Positions 26,280-36,500 of a DNA stretch of 64,000 nt are shown here, piece by piece (position 1 is the stretch's first letter; the number at the start of each line of letters is the position of its first letter). Source of the DNA: Oscillospiraceae bacterium. Its GTDB lineage: Bacteria > Bacillota_A > Clostridia > Oscillospirales > Oscillospiraceae. Where the stretch lies: NCBI GenBank assembly GCA_015067895.1, contig SVLP01000006.1:27832-91831 (forward strand). The letters are read 5' to 3'. Position numbers and translations under genes: made by a program. Under the pieces are notes generated by a model that did not search any database, was not told the origin of the DNA, and saw only the letters and a list, made by a program, of their open reading frames with translations.

Positions 26280-29200
26280 ATGAGACATAACGTTATGAGA
26301 CGCGCTCTGGCAGCGCTGCTGGCTGTGGTCATGGTCTTCGGCCTGGCCGTCACCGGCGTTCAGGCAGCCCCCGCCCGCACCAATGTCAGCTTTGAGAAGC
26401 TGGATTCCATCAACGCCGACCTCATTCAGAATGAGGCCGTCATCGAGCAGAAGGAGCCCCTCCACGCCGACACCGATGTGGTGCGCGTGATGATCGTCCT
26501 GGAGGACGAGCCCGCCGTCAGCGAGCTCAAGGGCACCGAGAACTTCGTCACCGACATCAAGGCGGTGCAGTATCGTGCCGAGCTCCAGGCCAAGCAGGAG
26601 CAGGTGGCTTCCGCCATCTCCACCCAGGCTCTGAAGGGCCAGAAGCTGGATGTGGTCTGGAACCTGACCCTGATGGCCAACGCCATCTCCGCCAACGTCA
26701 CCTACGGCTCCATCGACGAGATCGCCAGGGTCGAGGGCGTTGAGCGGGTCTACCTGGAGACCGTCTATTATCCCCAGACTGCCGAGACCAACAACATCGT
26801 GGCCCAGGAAATGACCGGTGCCAATGTGGCCCAGAACACCTACGGCTACCATGGTGCGGGCACCTCCGTCGCTGTTGTGGACACCGGCATCGATCCCGAC
26901 CACCAGTCCTTCTCTGCCGAGGGCTTTGAGTACGCCCTGGCCCAGAACGCTGCCGAGGCCGGCATGGAGCTGGATGCCTACATCGAGTCCCTGGATCTGA
27001 TCGATGTGGAGCACATCGAAGGCGTCCTGTCCCAGCTGAACGTTGGCAAGCGGTTCCCCGAGCTGAAGGCTGAGGATCTGTACGTCAATGCCAAGATGCC
27101 CTTCAACTTCAACTACGTGGACGGCGACTTCAATGTCAGCCATGACTTCGACGACATGGGCTCCCACGGCTCCCACGTCGCCGGTATCGCCGCCGCCAAT
27201 CGCTTCATCCCCACCGCCAAGCTCTGCGACATGGACGGCGACGGCGACTGCGATCAGGACGATGCCCAGAAGCTGATGGATCACGTGATCCTGGGCACCG
27301 AGGCTGAGAACCTGTACTCCGCCGACCTGAACACCGACGGCTGCATCGATGAAAAGGATGTCACTGCCCTGCTCGATGCCGTGAACGGCGACTTCTTCGC
27401 CGACGCCGCCGAGCTGGTGGGCGTCTCCGGCGTGGCTCCCGATGCCCAGATCGTCACCATGAAGGTCTTCGGCGCCACCGGCGGTGCCTACTCCTCCGAC
27501 TACATGGCCGCCACCGAGGACGCCATGATCCTGGGCTGCGCCAGCGTCAACCTGTCCCTGGGCGGCGCCAACCCCGGCTTTGCCTCCGCCCATGAGATCG
27601 AGCCCTACGACACCGCCTACATCGACAATCTGATGGAGGCCCTGGCTGACTCCGGCATCGTCATGTGCACCTCCGCCGGCAACTCCGGCAACTGGGCCGA
27701 CCACGATCTGGCCTACAACATGATGTACGCCGACGAGGGCGGCACCTACACCACCTCCGAGCCTGCCACCTACGCCAACGCCTTCAGCGTGGCCTCCGCC
27801 GACAATGTGGGTCTGGTCACCGACCTGAAGACCTCCTTCGGCACTAAGGAATTCCGCATGGAGGGCGTCTCCGGCGGCTTCAACAACACCTGGATCTCCC
27901 TGGATCCCCAGAGCCAGGGCGTGACCTTCGAGGCCGTGTTCATCGGCGATCCCTCCGCCCTGCTGAGCGGCGGTGAGCAGACCGACATGACCATCTACGG
28001 CGGCAGTGTGGAGGACTATGCCGATGTCACCGGCAAGGTCGTTCTGGTTGCCCGCGGCAACCAGGTCTCCTTCGCCGACAAGCACGCAAACGGCGCTCTG
28101 GCCGGTGCTGCCGCCGTCGTCATCTACAACAACGTCTCCGATCCCATCTATGCCTCCATCGAGGGCAGCACCGCCACCATCCCCTGCGCCACCATCACCC
28201 TGGAGCAGGCGAAGGAGGTTTACGAGCTGTTCGGCGGCAAGAATGGCACCTTCACCGTGGAGTACAACCTGAATGTCAACCACGGCTCCGAGGATGCCAG
28301 GATCACCATGTCCGACTTCTCCAGCTGGGGCACCACCGGCGATCTGCAGCTGAAGCCCGAGATCACCGCCCCCGGCGGCAACATCTACTCCGTCAACGGC
28401 GTGGATCCCTCCGGCACCGCCTACGAGCAGATGTCCGGCACCTCCATGTCCTCCCCCCACGCCGCCGGTCTGGTGGCGCTGGCCAGCGAGTTCCTGGCAG
28501 ACAAGGGCCTGACCGAGCTGACCGGCCTGAGCCAGCGCGTCCTGGCCCAGTCCCTGATGATGTCCACCGCTGAGGTGCTCCTGGAGAACGAGCTGCCCTA
28601 CTCCGTCCGGAACCAGGGCGCAGGTCTGGCCAGCATCGAGAACATGATCCTGGCCGACACCTACATCCTGGTCGACGGCCAGCCCGACGGCAAGGTCAAG
28701 GCCGAGCTGGGCGATGGCACTGAGACCCGTTCCTTCACCTTCACCCTGAACAACCTGACCGACAAGGCCCAGGCTTACAAGCTGTCCGCCCAGATGATGA
28801 CCACCGGTTCTACCCAGATCGACGGCCATGCCCTGGCCACCGACGAGATGGTCAATCTGCCCGCCGATGTGACCTTCTCCACTGGCGATACCGTCACCGT
28901 CCCTGCCAGCGGCTCCGCGTCTGTCACCGTGACCATCGCAATTTCCGACGAGACTGCCGCTTCCATGGAGGCCAAGGGCTTCGTCAATGGCTTCTACATC
29001 GAGGGCTTCGTCTATGCCGACGCCGTGGCCGATGCCGAGGGCCGTGTGGGTGCCTCCCACTCCATCCCCCTGCTGGGCTGGTACGGCGGCTGGACGGACG
29101 TCAGCATGTACGAGCAGGCTGACCATATTGACTACGCCTACAACACGCTGGAGCGTCCCAGCCACAACGCCGACTTCTCCACCAACATCCTGAGCTGGGC

Positions 29201-32200
29201 TCCCATCGGCTACGGCTCCGGCATGTACTACTCCGGCAACATCTACGGCTCCATCAACACCGAGACTGGCGAGGCCATCGGCGACAGCCGCTACATCGAG
29301 GCCAGAAACGCCGTCAACAGCACCGGCGAGAGCATCTGGGAGCTGTTCGCCGTGTATCCCACCCTGAACCGCAATGCTGCGGACTATAAGCTGACCGTCT
29401 ACGACTCCGAGACCGGCGAGGTCTACTACCTCAACGACTACGAGGAGACCGATGACTACATGCTTGCCTCCTTCTACTACACGAACTACGGCCAGTGGTA
29501 CAACACCACCACCGAGTCCCCCGTGGATCTGACTCAGTGGGAGTTCACCGACCTTCAGGGCAACCCCCTGCCCGAGGACACCAAGTTCACCATTGAGCTG
29601 GCCTGCGCTCCCGACTACTATGTGGGCGAGGATCGGACTGTGGACTGGAGCCAGGTGGGTGAGGGTGCTTACCTGCGCTGGAACTTCAACGTCGACAACA
29701 CCAACCCCGAGCTGGTGCCCGGCTCCCTGACCCTTCAGGGCGATACCCTGCATTATGAGGTCAAGGACAACAACTACATCGCCTCCGTCATCCTGCTGAC
29801 CGGCGATGCCTCCGGTGCCATCAGCTACGCCTTCCCCGACATGGACGAGGATCAGCGGGGCCAGGCCGTGTCCGGCACCCTGGATCTGACCGGCTACCGG
29901 GAGTACTTCGGCCAGAAGGCCGCCATCGCCGTCTGCGACTACGCAGGCAACGAGAGCTACTACGCCATCAACCTGGGCGGCGAGGGTGCCAGCTACGGCG
30001 ACCTGGTTGCCTTCCGCTATGACTCCGCCGGTTACACCGGCAGCTGGGTGGCCTTCTCCGAGGGCGTGGCCCGGAATGAGTCCGGCCTGTTCCCCGCCGG
30101 TGTGGACATGGTCGCCGCAGAATACGTCAATGGCCTGGTCTTCGCCCAGGACAACGGCGGCAACCTGTACGGCATCAAGTACAGCGATATGCTGGCCAAT
30201 TCCGTGGATCTGGAGCAGACCTTCATCACCAAGCTGAACAACGTCTATCAGGACTTCGCCTACAGCTATTCCGACGGCAAGCTCTACGGTCTGAGCACCT
30301 ATGAGGACGGCGGCTATCCCAACTCCGAGATCTATTCCATCAACATCCGTGGCTCCTACTACGACCAGGATCTGTGGATGGAGGTCGCGGCTTACCAGGA
30401 GGACTGGGTCGCCCAGCGCGGCGGCGTCTATGCCCTGGGTCTGGCGGTGGATGACTCCGGCTCCGTCTACATCCTGGGCCCCAACTACAACGCCGAGACC
30501 GAGGAGGTCGAGGGCACTGCCCACCTGTGGAAGGCCTCCATGGAGACCATGTGGGGCAGCACCTATCTGGGTGCCTTCCAGGATCTTGGCGACACCGACA
30601 TGGGCATGGATTACCTCCAGTCCATGACCTGGGATCACAACACCGAGACCCTGTACTGGGCCCAGTTCTATCCCAAGAGCTTCCTGAGCATGGAGACCAA
30701 TCTGGTCAAGATCGATCCCGAGACTGCCCAGGCGGAGATCGTGGGCGAGCTGAGCTATGAGACCGCCGCCATGTTCGCACCCCTGTCCGCCGAGACTGCC
30801 GCCAAGGCCGAGCACGCCAACGTGCCCGACTTCGACAAGACCGTCCTGCCCACTCCCATGCTGTCTCTGCACAACCTGACCATGGGCGTCGGCAACACCC
30901 AGAGCCTGAGCTATGTCTGCGATCCCTGGTACGCCGAGAACCGGGAGATGGTCTGGACTTCCAGCGACGAGTCCGTCGCCACCGTTGACAGCAGTGGTAA
31001 CGTCACCGCCATCGGCGACGGCGCCTGTGAGATCACCGTGGCTTCCGCCGGTGACGAGACCAAATTCGACACCTGTGCTGTCACCGTCGCTTCCCTGACC
31101 CTGAACATGAACGGCATCATCTCCCGCACCGAGGGCGGCATCAACAGCGTCTGGGGCTCCAAGCTCTATACCTACAACATGCTGCTGGGCGAGGCTTCCT
31201 ACACGCCCGGCGAGTTCATCACTGCTCCCGCTGAGTTCCAGGGCTTCGGCCTGAACATCGCCTCCGCCATCGAGGCCCGCGGCTCCCTGTGGGCCTGCGA
31301 GTTCGGCAATGCGGGCATGATCTATGAGATCGACAAGGACACCGGCGTGGTCAAGGAGCTGCACTATCCCATCGACGGCGACATGATGTTCGGCTTCGAC
31401 TACTCCGAGGCCACCGACCAGTTCAGTGCCATCATGAACTTCTACTTCTATGCCGACCTGAGCATGGACGAGAAGATGTACGAGGATATGGGCAAGAGCT
31501 ATGATGAGTCCATCTATCAGTACACCTACCACAAGTTCGACATGTCTGAGCATCTGCGGGCCTCCGACGAGGGCTTCCTGACCGGCGAGACCAACCAGGG
31601 CTCCATCGTGGATGTGGTCTTCTGCGGCATCACCGCCATCGACAACACCGAGGGCACCAGCTACTACAGCTCCAATGATTACCAGGGCAATTTCTGCGGC
31701 GAGTCCAACTACACCCCCGTCACCACCCATGTGATCCTGGACAATGTTGGCCGCCTGTGGTACATCGATGAGACCCAGCGGATGAGCCATGTCTCCGACG
31801 AGTACGGCAACAGCTTCTACGTCAGTGCCGACGGCAGCTCTATGATCTCCGGCGACAATGCCGGTGTCTTCAGTCTGGAGGTGTCCAGCGGTGTCCACAG
31901 CGTCTTCGTGATCCGCAAGATCCAGGAGACCCCCCTGACCGACCTGTACCGCAATGGCACCATGCCCCGGATCACCTACCACTTCTCCGACATCTACTAT
32001 GCAGGTCTGAGTGAGCACGGCGAGCCCATGTTCTTCCTGTCCCTGTACGATTACTGGCACGAGGGCACCACCAACGAGATGTACCTGTACGTTCAGGGCA
32101 TCCCCACCGGTGAGTTCGGCTGGGACGAGAACTGGAACCGCGTGGAGATCACCACCCCCGATTCCCTGTACGACCTGGGCGATACCGGCTTCGGCAACAT

Positions 32201-32306
32201 CATCGCCACCATCACCAATGCCGAGGTCATTGACGGCCTGCCCGCTCCCGAGCTGCCCGAAACCTACGGCAACCTGGGCACTGGCATCTACAAGGCTGAC
32301 CGGTAA
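26280..32306 (+). CDS. Giant secreted subtilase with dockerin inserted in the catalytic domain
   Basis: A 2,008-residue S8 protease with signal peptide (1-29), propeptide, and catalytic residues Asp201 (VVDTGID), His296 (SHGSHVAG) and Ser722 (SGTSMSSP). A dockerin of about 65 residues (about 315-380; CDMDGDGDCDQDD and ADLNTDGCIDEKD) sits inside the catalytic domain, just after the His motif. A PA-type insert comes later, before the Ser. Downstream are an Fn3-like region, propeller-like repeats and one Big_2 domain (about 1520-1605, MVWTSSDESVATVDSSGNVT). AAGGAGG precedes the ATG. It shares a transcript with the upstream cohesin-like/SLH gene, and its stop is followed within five bases by a hairpin array. 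Confidence 0.9.
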   Translation: MRHNVMRRALAALLAVVMVFGLAVTGVQAAPARTNVSFEKLDSINADLIQNEAVIEQKEPLHADTDVVRVMIVLEDEPAVSELKGTENFVTDIKAVQYRAELQAKQEQVASAISTQALKGQKLDVVWNLTLMANAISANVTYGSIDEIARVEGVERVYLETVYYPQTAETNNIVAQEMTGANVAQNTYGYHGAGTSVAVVDTGIDPDHQSFSAEGFEYALAQNAAEAGMELDAYIESLDLIDVEHIEGVLSQLNVGKRFPELKAEDLYVNAKMPFNFNYVDGDFNVSHDFDDMGSHGSHVAGIAAANRFIPTAKLCDMDGDGDCDQDDAQKLMDHVILGTEAENLYSADLNTDGCIDEKDVTALLDAVNGDFFADAAELVGVSGVAPDAQIVTMKVFGATGGAYSSDYMAATEDAMILGCASVNLSLGGANPGFASAHEIEPYDTAYIDNLMEALADSGIVMCTSAGNSGNWADHDLAYNMMYADEGGTYTTSEPATYANAFSVASADNVGLVTDLKTSFGTKEFRMEGVSGGFNNTWISLDPQSQGVTFEAVFIGDPSALLSGGEQTDMTIYGGSVEDYADVTGKVVLVARGNQVSFADKHANGALAGAAAVVIYNNVSDPIYASIEGSTATIPCATITLEQAKEVYELFGGKNGTFTVEYNLNVNHGSEDARITMSDFSSWGTTGDLQLKPEITAPGGNIYSVNGVDPSGTAYEQMSGTSMSSPHAAGLVALASEFLADKGLTELTGLSQRVLAQSLMMSTAEVLLENELPYSVRNQGAGLASIENMILADTYILVDGQPDGKVKAELGDGTETRSFTFTLNNLTDKAQAYKLSAQMMTTGSTQIDGHALATDEMVNLPADVTFSTGDTVTVPASGSASVTVTIAISDETAASMEAKGFVNGFYIEGFVYADAVADAEGRVGASHSIPLLGWYGGWTDVSMYEQADHIDYAYNTLERPSHNADFSTNILSWAPIGYGSGMYYSGNIYGSINTETGEAIGDSRYIEARNAVNSTGESIWELFAVYPTLNRNAADYKLTVYDSETGEVYYLNDYEETDDYMLASFYYTNYGQWYNTTTESPVDLTQWEFTDLQGNPLPEDTKFTIELACAPDYYVGEDRTVDWSQVGEGAYLRWNFNVDNTNPELVPGSLTLQGDTLHYEVKDNNYIASVILLTGDASGAISYAFPDMDEDQRGQAVSGTLDLTGYREYFGQKAAIAVCDYAGNESYYAINLGGEGASYGDLVAFRYDSAGYTGSWVAFSEGVARNESGLFPAGVDMVAAEYVNGLVFAQDNGGNLYGIKYSDMLANSVDLEQTFITKLNNVYQDFAYSYSDGKLYGLSTYEDGGYPNSEIYSINIRGSYYDQDLWMEVAAYQEDWVAQRGGVYALGLAVDDSGSVYILGPNYNAETEEVEGTAHLWKASMETMWGSTYLGAFQDLGDTDMGMDYLQSMTWDHNTETLYWAQFYPKSFLSMETNLVKIDPETAQAEIVGELSYETAAMFAPLSAETAAKAEHANVPDFDKTVLPTPMLSLHNLTMGVGNTQSLSYVCDPWYAENREMVWTSSDESVATVDSSGNVTAIGDGACEITVASAGDETKFDTCAVTVASLTLNMNGIISRTEGGINSVWGSKLYTYNMLLGEASYTPGEFITAPAEFQGFGLNIASAIEARGSLWACEFGNAGMIYEIDKDTGVVKELHYPIDGDMMFGFDYSEATDQFSAIMNFYFYADLSMDEKMYEDMGKSYDESIYQYTYHKFDMSEHLRASDEGFLTGETNQGSIVDVVFCGITAIDNTEGTSYYSSNDYQGNFCGESNYTPVTTHVILDNVGRLWYIDETQRMSHVSDEYGNSFYVSADGSSMISGDNAGVFSLEVSSGVHSVFVIRKIQETPLTDLYRNGTMPRITYHFSDIYYAGLSEHGEPMFFLSLYDYWHEGTTNEMYLYVQGIPTGEFGWDENWNRVEITTPDSLYDLGDTGFGNIIATITNAEVIDGLPAPELPETYGNLGTGIYKADR

Positions 32307-32310
32307 GAAA

Positions 32311-32483
32311 TCGATATAAATCCCCCGGGGATTTTCGATATGCGCCGATGCGCTCGATATGGGCTGTGCCCTCGATATGCCCTGCGGGGCGAGAGGGGAT
32401 TTAGATCATATCGAATCTGCGTAAGCAGATATATCGAATCCGTGTAAACGGATATATCGATTTTGCGCCAGCAAAAATATCGA
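32311..32483 (+). repeat. TCGATAT-punctuated hairpin array A (3' UTR element)
   Basis: Seven short hairpins are separated by TCGATAT (four times) and then by its reverse complement ATATCGA (four times). Stems in order: AAATCCC/GGGATTT, GCGC/GCGC, GGGC/GCCC, GCCC/GGGC, then a linker, ATCTGC/GCAGAT, ATCCGT/ACGGAT, TTTTGC/GCAAAA. It begins five bases after the subtilase stop and ends just before a terminator. A homologous array lies after gdhA (62785-62948), and the stems differ by paired changes. Function unknown; RNA stability or termination is a reasonable guess. Confidence 0.85.
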
Positions 32484-32485
32484 CA

Positions 32486-32517
32486 GCCCCCGGTCCGAAG
32501 GATTTCGGATCGGGGGC
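32486..32517 (+). terminator. Terminator closing array A
   Basis: GCCCCCGGTCCGAA pairs with TTCGGATCGGGGGC (one G-T pair), followed by AATTCTTC. About 110 bases without recognised features follow before the next gene. Confidence 0.7.
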
Positions 32518-32627
32518 AATTCTTCATAAAACAATCTTAAGGATTCTTCAGGAATGCGCTCATAATTTGTTCAAAACCTTCTGTTATGCTGATGCCAACC
32601 CAAAAAACAGAAAGGAAGGTAAAAGGT

Positions 32628-32951
32628 ATGACATTTTTGGATCTGCTGGTCATCGTGAGCGGAGGGATCGCGGCGGCGGGGGTGCTGGCCATGGCGGCCA
32701 TGTTTCTGCTGAAGCGTGAAAAGGCCCGGCGGGCGGGGCTATACGCCTGCGCGGCTCTGGGCATCTACCTGGGCTATGTGGGCTTCCGGGTCAATGCCAT
32801 GAGCTATGGCTCCGGCAGTGTGCTGGCCCTGGTGCTGGCTCTGGGCAGCGTGGGGGCACTGGTTCTGGATCGCTTCCTGGATCGGAAGTACATCCCCCAG
32901 GCAGTCGCAGCCGTTTCCCTGGTGGGCGGCATGATGAATGCGTTTCTGTAA
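32628..32951 (+). CDS. Small three-helix membrane protein, unknown
   Basis: 107 residues with three or four hydrophobic segments (LLVIVSGGIAAAGVLAMAAM, AGLYACAALGIYLGYVGF, GSVLALVLALGSVGALVL and a short last one) and a basic loop KREKARR. ATG 32628 is preceded by AAAGGAAGG. No family recognised; followed directly by a terminator, so a single-gene unit. Confidence 0.65.
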   Translation: MTFLDLLVIVSGGIAAAGVLAMAAMFLLKREKARRAGLYACAALGIYLGYVGFRVNAMSYGSGSVLALVLALGSVGALVLDRFLDRKYIPQAVAAVSLVGGMMNAFL

Positions 32952-32959
32952 AGGAAAAG

Positions 32960-32985
32960 ACCGCCGCTCCGTTTGGAGCGGCGGT
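32960..32985. terminator. Bidirectional terminator between convergent genes
   Basis: ACCGCCGCTCC / GGAGCGGCGGT with loop GTTT, T-rich on the plus side and CTTTTCCTTT on the minus side. Confidence 0.8.
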
Positions 32986-32998
32986 TTGCTGTATTTTG

Positions 32999-33442
32999 TC
33001 AAAAGCTGGTGGAATCCTTCTCAATCAGGTAGGCCAGGAAGGGATCCTTTCGGACGATCTTGGGGTTGTAGAATTCGTAGCGGCCGCAGCCGTAGCAGCA
33101 GGCGGGGATCACATCGAAGGTGGAGGAGAGCAGACCGTCCCGGTATGGGCTGTTGTCTAATCTTTGCTCGGGCCGGAAGCGGAGCTTGCCGCCGCAGGCG
33201 GTACAGGTGGGACGGCGCTCCTCGGCTTCCTCGATGGCCTGAAGCCGGAATCGAAGCTGATCGGGCTGAACGGCCAGCCCCCGCGCCAGAGCCCGGCGGC
33301 ACCGCTCGGTGTCGTTCAGCGGCTCCAGCTCCAGGGCGCAGCTGCGGCAGGATGGCTGATCGACTCCGCCGCACTGTACATTGGTGCTCCGGAAGGTTCC
33401 AATCTTCCGTCCGCAGAAGACGCAGAGGTTGTCATTTGCCAT
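32999..33442 (-). CDS. Zinc-ribbon protein, unknown function
   Basis: A 147-residue cytoplasmic protein with Cys pairs that suggest two or three zinc ribbons: CVFCG near the N-terminus with C-x2-C in SCRSC, CTACGG (about 91-96) and CCYGCG (about 124-129). ATG at 33440-33442 follows AAAGGAG. No enzymatic motif seen. It could be a nucleic-acid or protein adaptor. Confidence 0.65.
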   Translation of the reverse strand: MANDNLCVFCGRKIGTFRSTNVQCGGVDQPSCRSCALELEPLNDTERCRRALARGLAVQPDQLRFRLQAIEEAEERRPTCTACGGKLRFRPEQRLDNSPYRDGLLSSTFDVIPACCYGCGRYEFYNPKIVRKDPFLAYLIEKDSTSF

Positions 33443-33520
33443 GGGGAACACTCCTTTTTTCTTTATCATACCATGTTTCCCGGGCAGGAGCAACTGTCAG
33501 AGGATTTTTTAAGATATAAA

Positions 33521-33545
33521 GGCCCCCGGCTTCAAGCCGGGGGCC
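33521..33545 (-). terminator. Terminator of the sialidase gene
   Basis: GGCCCCCGGC / GCCGGGGGCC with loop TTCAA; on the minus strand the exit sequence is TTTATAT. Confidence 0.8.
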
Positions 33546-33559
33546 AAATTGCTTAGGGA

Positions 33560-36500
33560 TTACTTGTTGTAGGTGCGATACAGGAAGGTCACGACCTGGG
33601 CCCGGTTGCAGGCGGCGGTGGGGCCGAAGGTGGTCTCGGTCAGACCGTTGGTGATGCCGTTCTCCACGGCCCACAGCATGGGCACGAAGTAGAACTGATC
33701 CTCGGCAACATCCGTGAAGGGATGCTCGGCGGCGGTGGGCTCGGGCTTCTCCATGGCTCTCCACAGGAAGGTCACGACCTGAGCACGGTTGCACTCGGCG
33801 TAGGGGCCGAAGGTGGTGGTGGTCAGACCGTTGGTGATCTCATTCTCCACGGCCCACAGGACGGCCTTGTAGAAGAAGTCGGTCTCCTTCACGTCGGTGA
33901 AGGGATTGTTGGTGGAGGTGGGCTCGGGAGAACCGGCAGCTCTCCACAGGAAGGTGACCACGGCGGCACGCTGGCAGACGCCGTTGGGGTTGAAGGTGGT
34001 CTCCGTTGCACCGGTGGTGATGCCCTTCTCCACAGCCCACAGGACAGGATCGATGTAGAAGGAATCCTCGGGAACGTCCACGAAGGGATTCTCACGGGTG
34101 GCGTCACAGCGGGTACAGCCGGTGCCCTTCCAGTCGTGACCCAGGGCGGGAATCTCCTCCTGGGCAACCAGGATCTCGCCGCAGACAGCGCACTTCTTGC
34201 CCTCGGTCAGGCCGGTCTCGGTGCAGGTGGCATCCTTGCCGGGGATGACTTCCTCGGTGTGGCCGACAGCGGGAACGGTGACAGTCTCGCGGGAGATCTC
34301 CTCGTTGCAGACAGAGCAGTAGACCACGGAGTCGTAGGAGCCGTCCTCGGTGCAGGTGGCGGCCTTTTCGTTCTCGATCACGGGCTCAGCAGCAGTGTGG
34401 CCCAGAGCGGGGATCTCCTCCTGGGCGACCAGGATCTCGTCACAGACAGCGCACTTCTTGCCCTCGGTCAGGCCGGGCTCGGTGCAGGTGGCATCCTTGC
34501 CGGGGATGACTTCCTCGGTGTGGCCGACAGCGGGAACGGTGACGGTCTCGCGGGAGATCTCCTCGTTGCAGACAGAGCAGTAGACCACGGAGTCGTAGGA
34601 GCCGTCCTCGGTGCAGGTGGCGGCCTTTTCGTTCTCGATCACGGGCTCAGCAGCAGTGTGGCCCAGAGCGGGGATCTCCTCCTGAGCGACCAGAATTTCG
34701 CCGCAGACAGCGCACTTCTTGCCCTCAGTCAGACCGGTCTCGGTGCAGGTGGCATCCTTACCGGGAATGACCTCCTCGGTATGGCCCAGAGCGGGAGTCT
34801 CGTCGGCAATATAGCTGTCGCCGCAGGAGCAGGTGTAGGTGGTGTAGCCGCCCTCGGTACAGGTGGGAGCGGTCACGACAGCTTCATAGCTGTGCTCATG
34901 GGGAGGTGCATCGGTCTTCACGCCGGTCAGACGGATCTCGGAGGCGGAAGCGAAGACATACTGGTTGTCGGTGATGGCATCCACAGCCACCAGACGGACA
35001 TACTTGACGGTCTCGCCGGGGAACTTGGCGATCTTCCAGTTCCGGTTATTCTCCCATTCGCCGGAGGCAACGGTGCGGAAGTTCTCGCCGTCGTCGGAGA
35101 CCTGGATCTCATACTCGGTGATGGTGCCGTTGGTGTTGCCAGCCTGGCGGGGCCAGTAGCGCAGACCGTCAACGGCGTAGGTATCGGTCAGCTCGAACTG
35201 GAACCAGTGGTTCTCGCGGCTGGTGCCGTACCAGTCGGTGTGCCACAGGGTGTTGGGATCATTGTCCACAGCCAGGTAGGCGGGGCCTTCGCTGGCACCG
35301 CCGTCGGTCTCGTAGTCGCCGGTGGAGACCTCCAGGACATTCAGAGGAATGTCGCGGCTGTCGTCGGCGGGATCGACATAGGGCTCGGAAACGGTGATCT
35401 CATAGAGCTCATCACCGATCTGGACGGAGGTCACACCCTCGCCAACGCCGGTGAAGGTGATGGTGGTGGTGCCCAGGGCAACCTGGGAAACCTCGTAGAT
35501 CTCCCACTGGGAGTTGGTGTCGTTGATGTCGCTCCAGCCTGCAACGGCAGTGTGGGCACCGCCGAAGTCGTTGGCGTACTCGCCGTTCTCACCAATCGTC
35601 CAGTCGGAGCCGTCGAAATCAAGGTCGATGACAACAGGCTCGTCCTTGACCAGGCCCTTGCCACGGGCGATGGACAGGTACTTGCCATTCTGATCCTGGA
35701 CATACCAGCCGCCCTCGGTGGCGGTGACAGTCCACAGATCGTTCTCGTCGAAATTGTTGAGGGTGGAATCCAGGGACAGGCCGTCGGAGCCGCCGCCGCC
35801 AACGGAGGCATCGGCCCACTCGTTGCCCATGAGCTTGCGGGCGGCCTTGTTGTACAGGACATAGGTGCTGCCGCTGGTGATCTCAGTGACATTCTCGGAC
35901 AGAACCTTCTCATAGCCGGTGATCTCGCCGGTCAGCTCCACGGTGGCGACGGAGGTGTCCAGGGCGGAGAGGTCGGCATCCACATAGTAGCCGGTGTCGT
36001 CGGTGACGGTGACGGACTCGCCCACATCCAGATAGATGTCGTTGGCACCGTGGACGGTCAGCTTGTAGATGGTGGAGCCGACGACGACCTCGGTGTAGCC
36101 CTTGCCGGTGCCGGTGAAGGTCAGCTCGGTATAGCCAACAGTGGTGCTGCCCGCGATCTGGGCAACGTGATTGAACTTGTCGGTGGAGACGGAGGGATTC
36201 AGAACGTACCAGTTGCCGGCATCGTTCTTGGCGGCGATCAGGTACTGACCGTCCACGACCTCGTCCAGCTCGGTGACGCGGACATAGCCGGGGATCTCCA
36301 CGCTGGCGGTCTCGCCCTCAGCGGCCTTGCGGTACAGGTACTCGTGGCACTTGACGGTGGAGTCATTGCCGCAGCGGTTCCAGTAGGGAGTGGCGGCCTC
36401 CATGTGGAAGTGCAGGCTGCGGGCGGGATTGGCGGAGCCGTCGATATTCTGGGCCACCAGCTTGAACATATCGGTGTAGCTGCTGGTCTGGACATCGATC

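Noticed and set aside
32311..32483. Hairpin array as a CRISPR array
   Set aside because: The repeats are only 7 bases, the intervening segments are self-complementary hairpins rather than unique spacers, and the orientation flips halfway.
34135..34800. Sialidase gene repeats as a mobile or CRISPR-like repeat
   Set aside because: They are in frame, encode CxxC modules and lie within one coding sequence.
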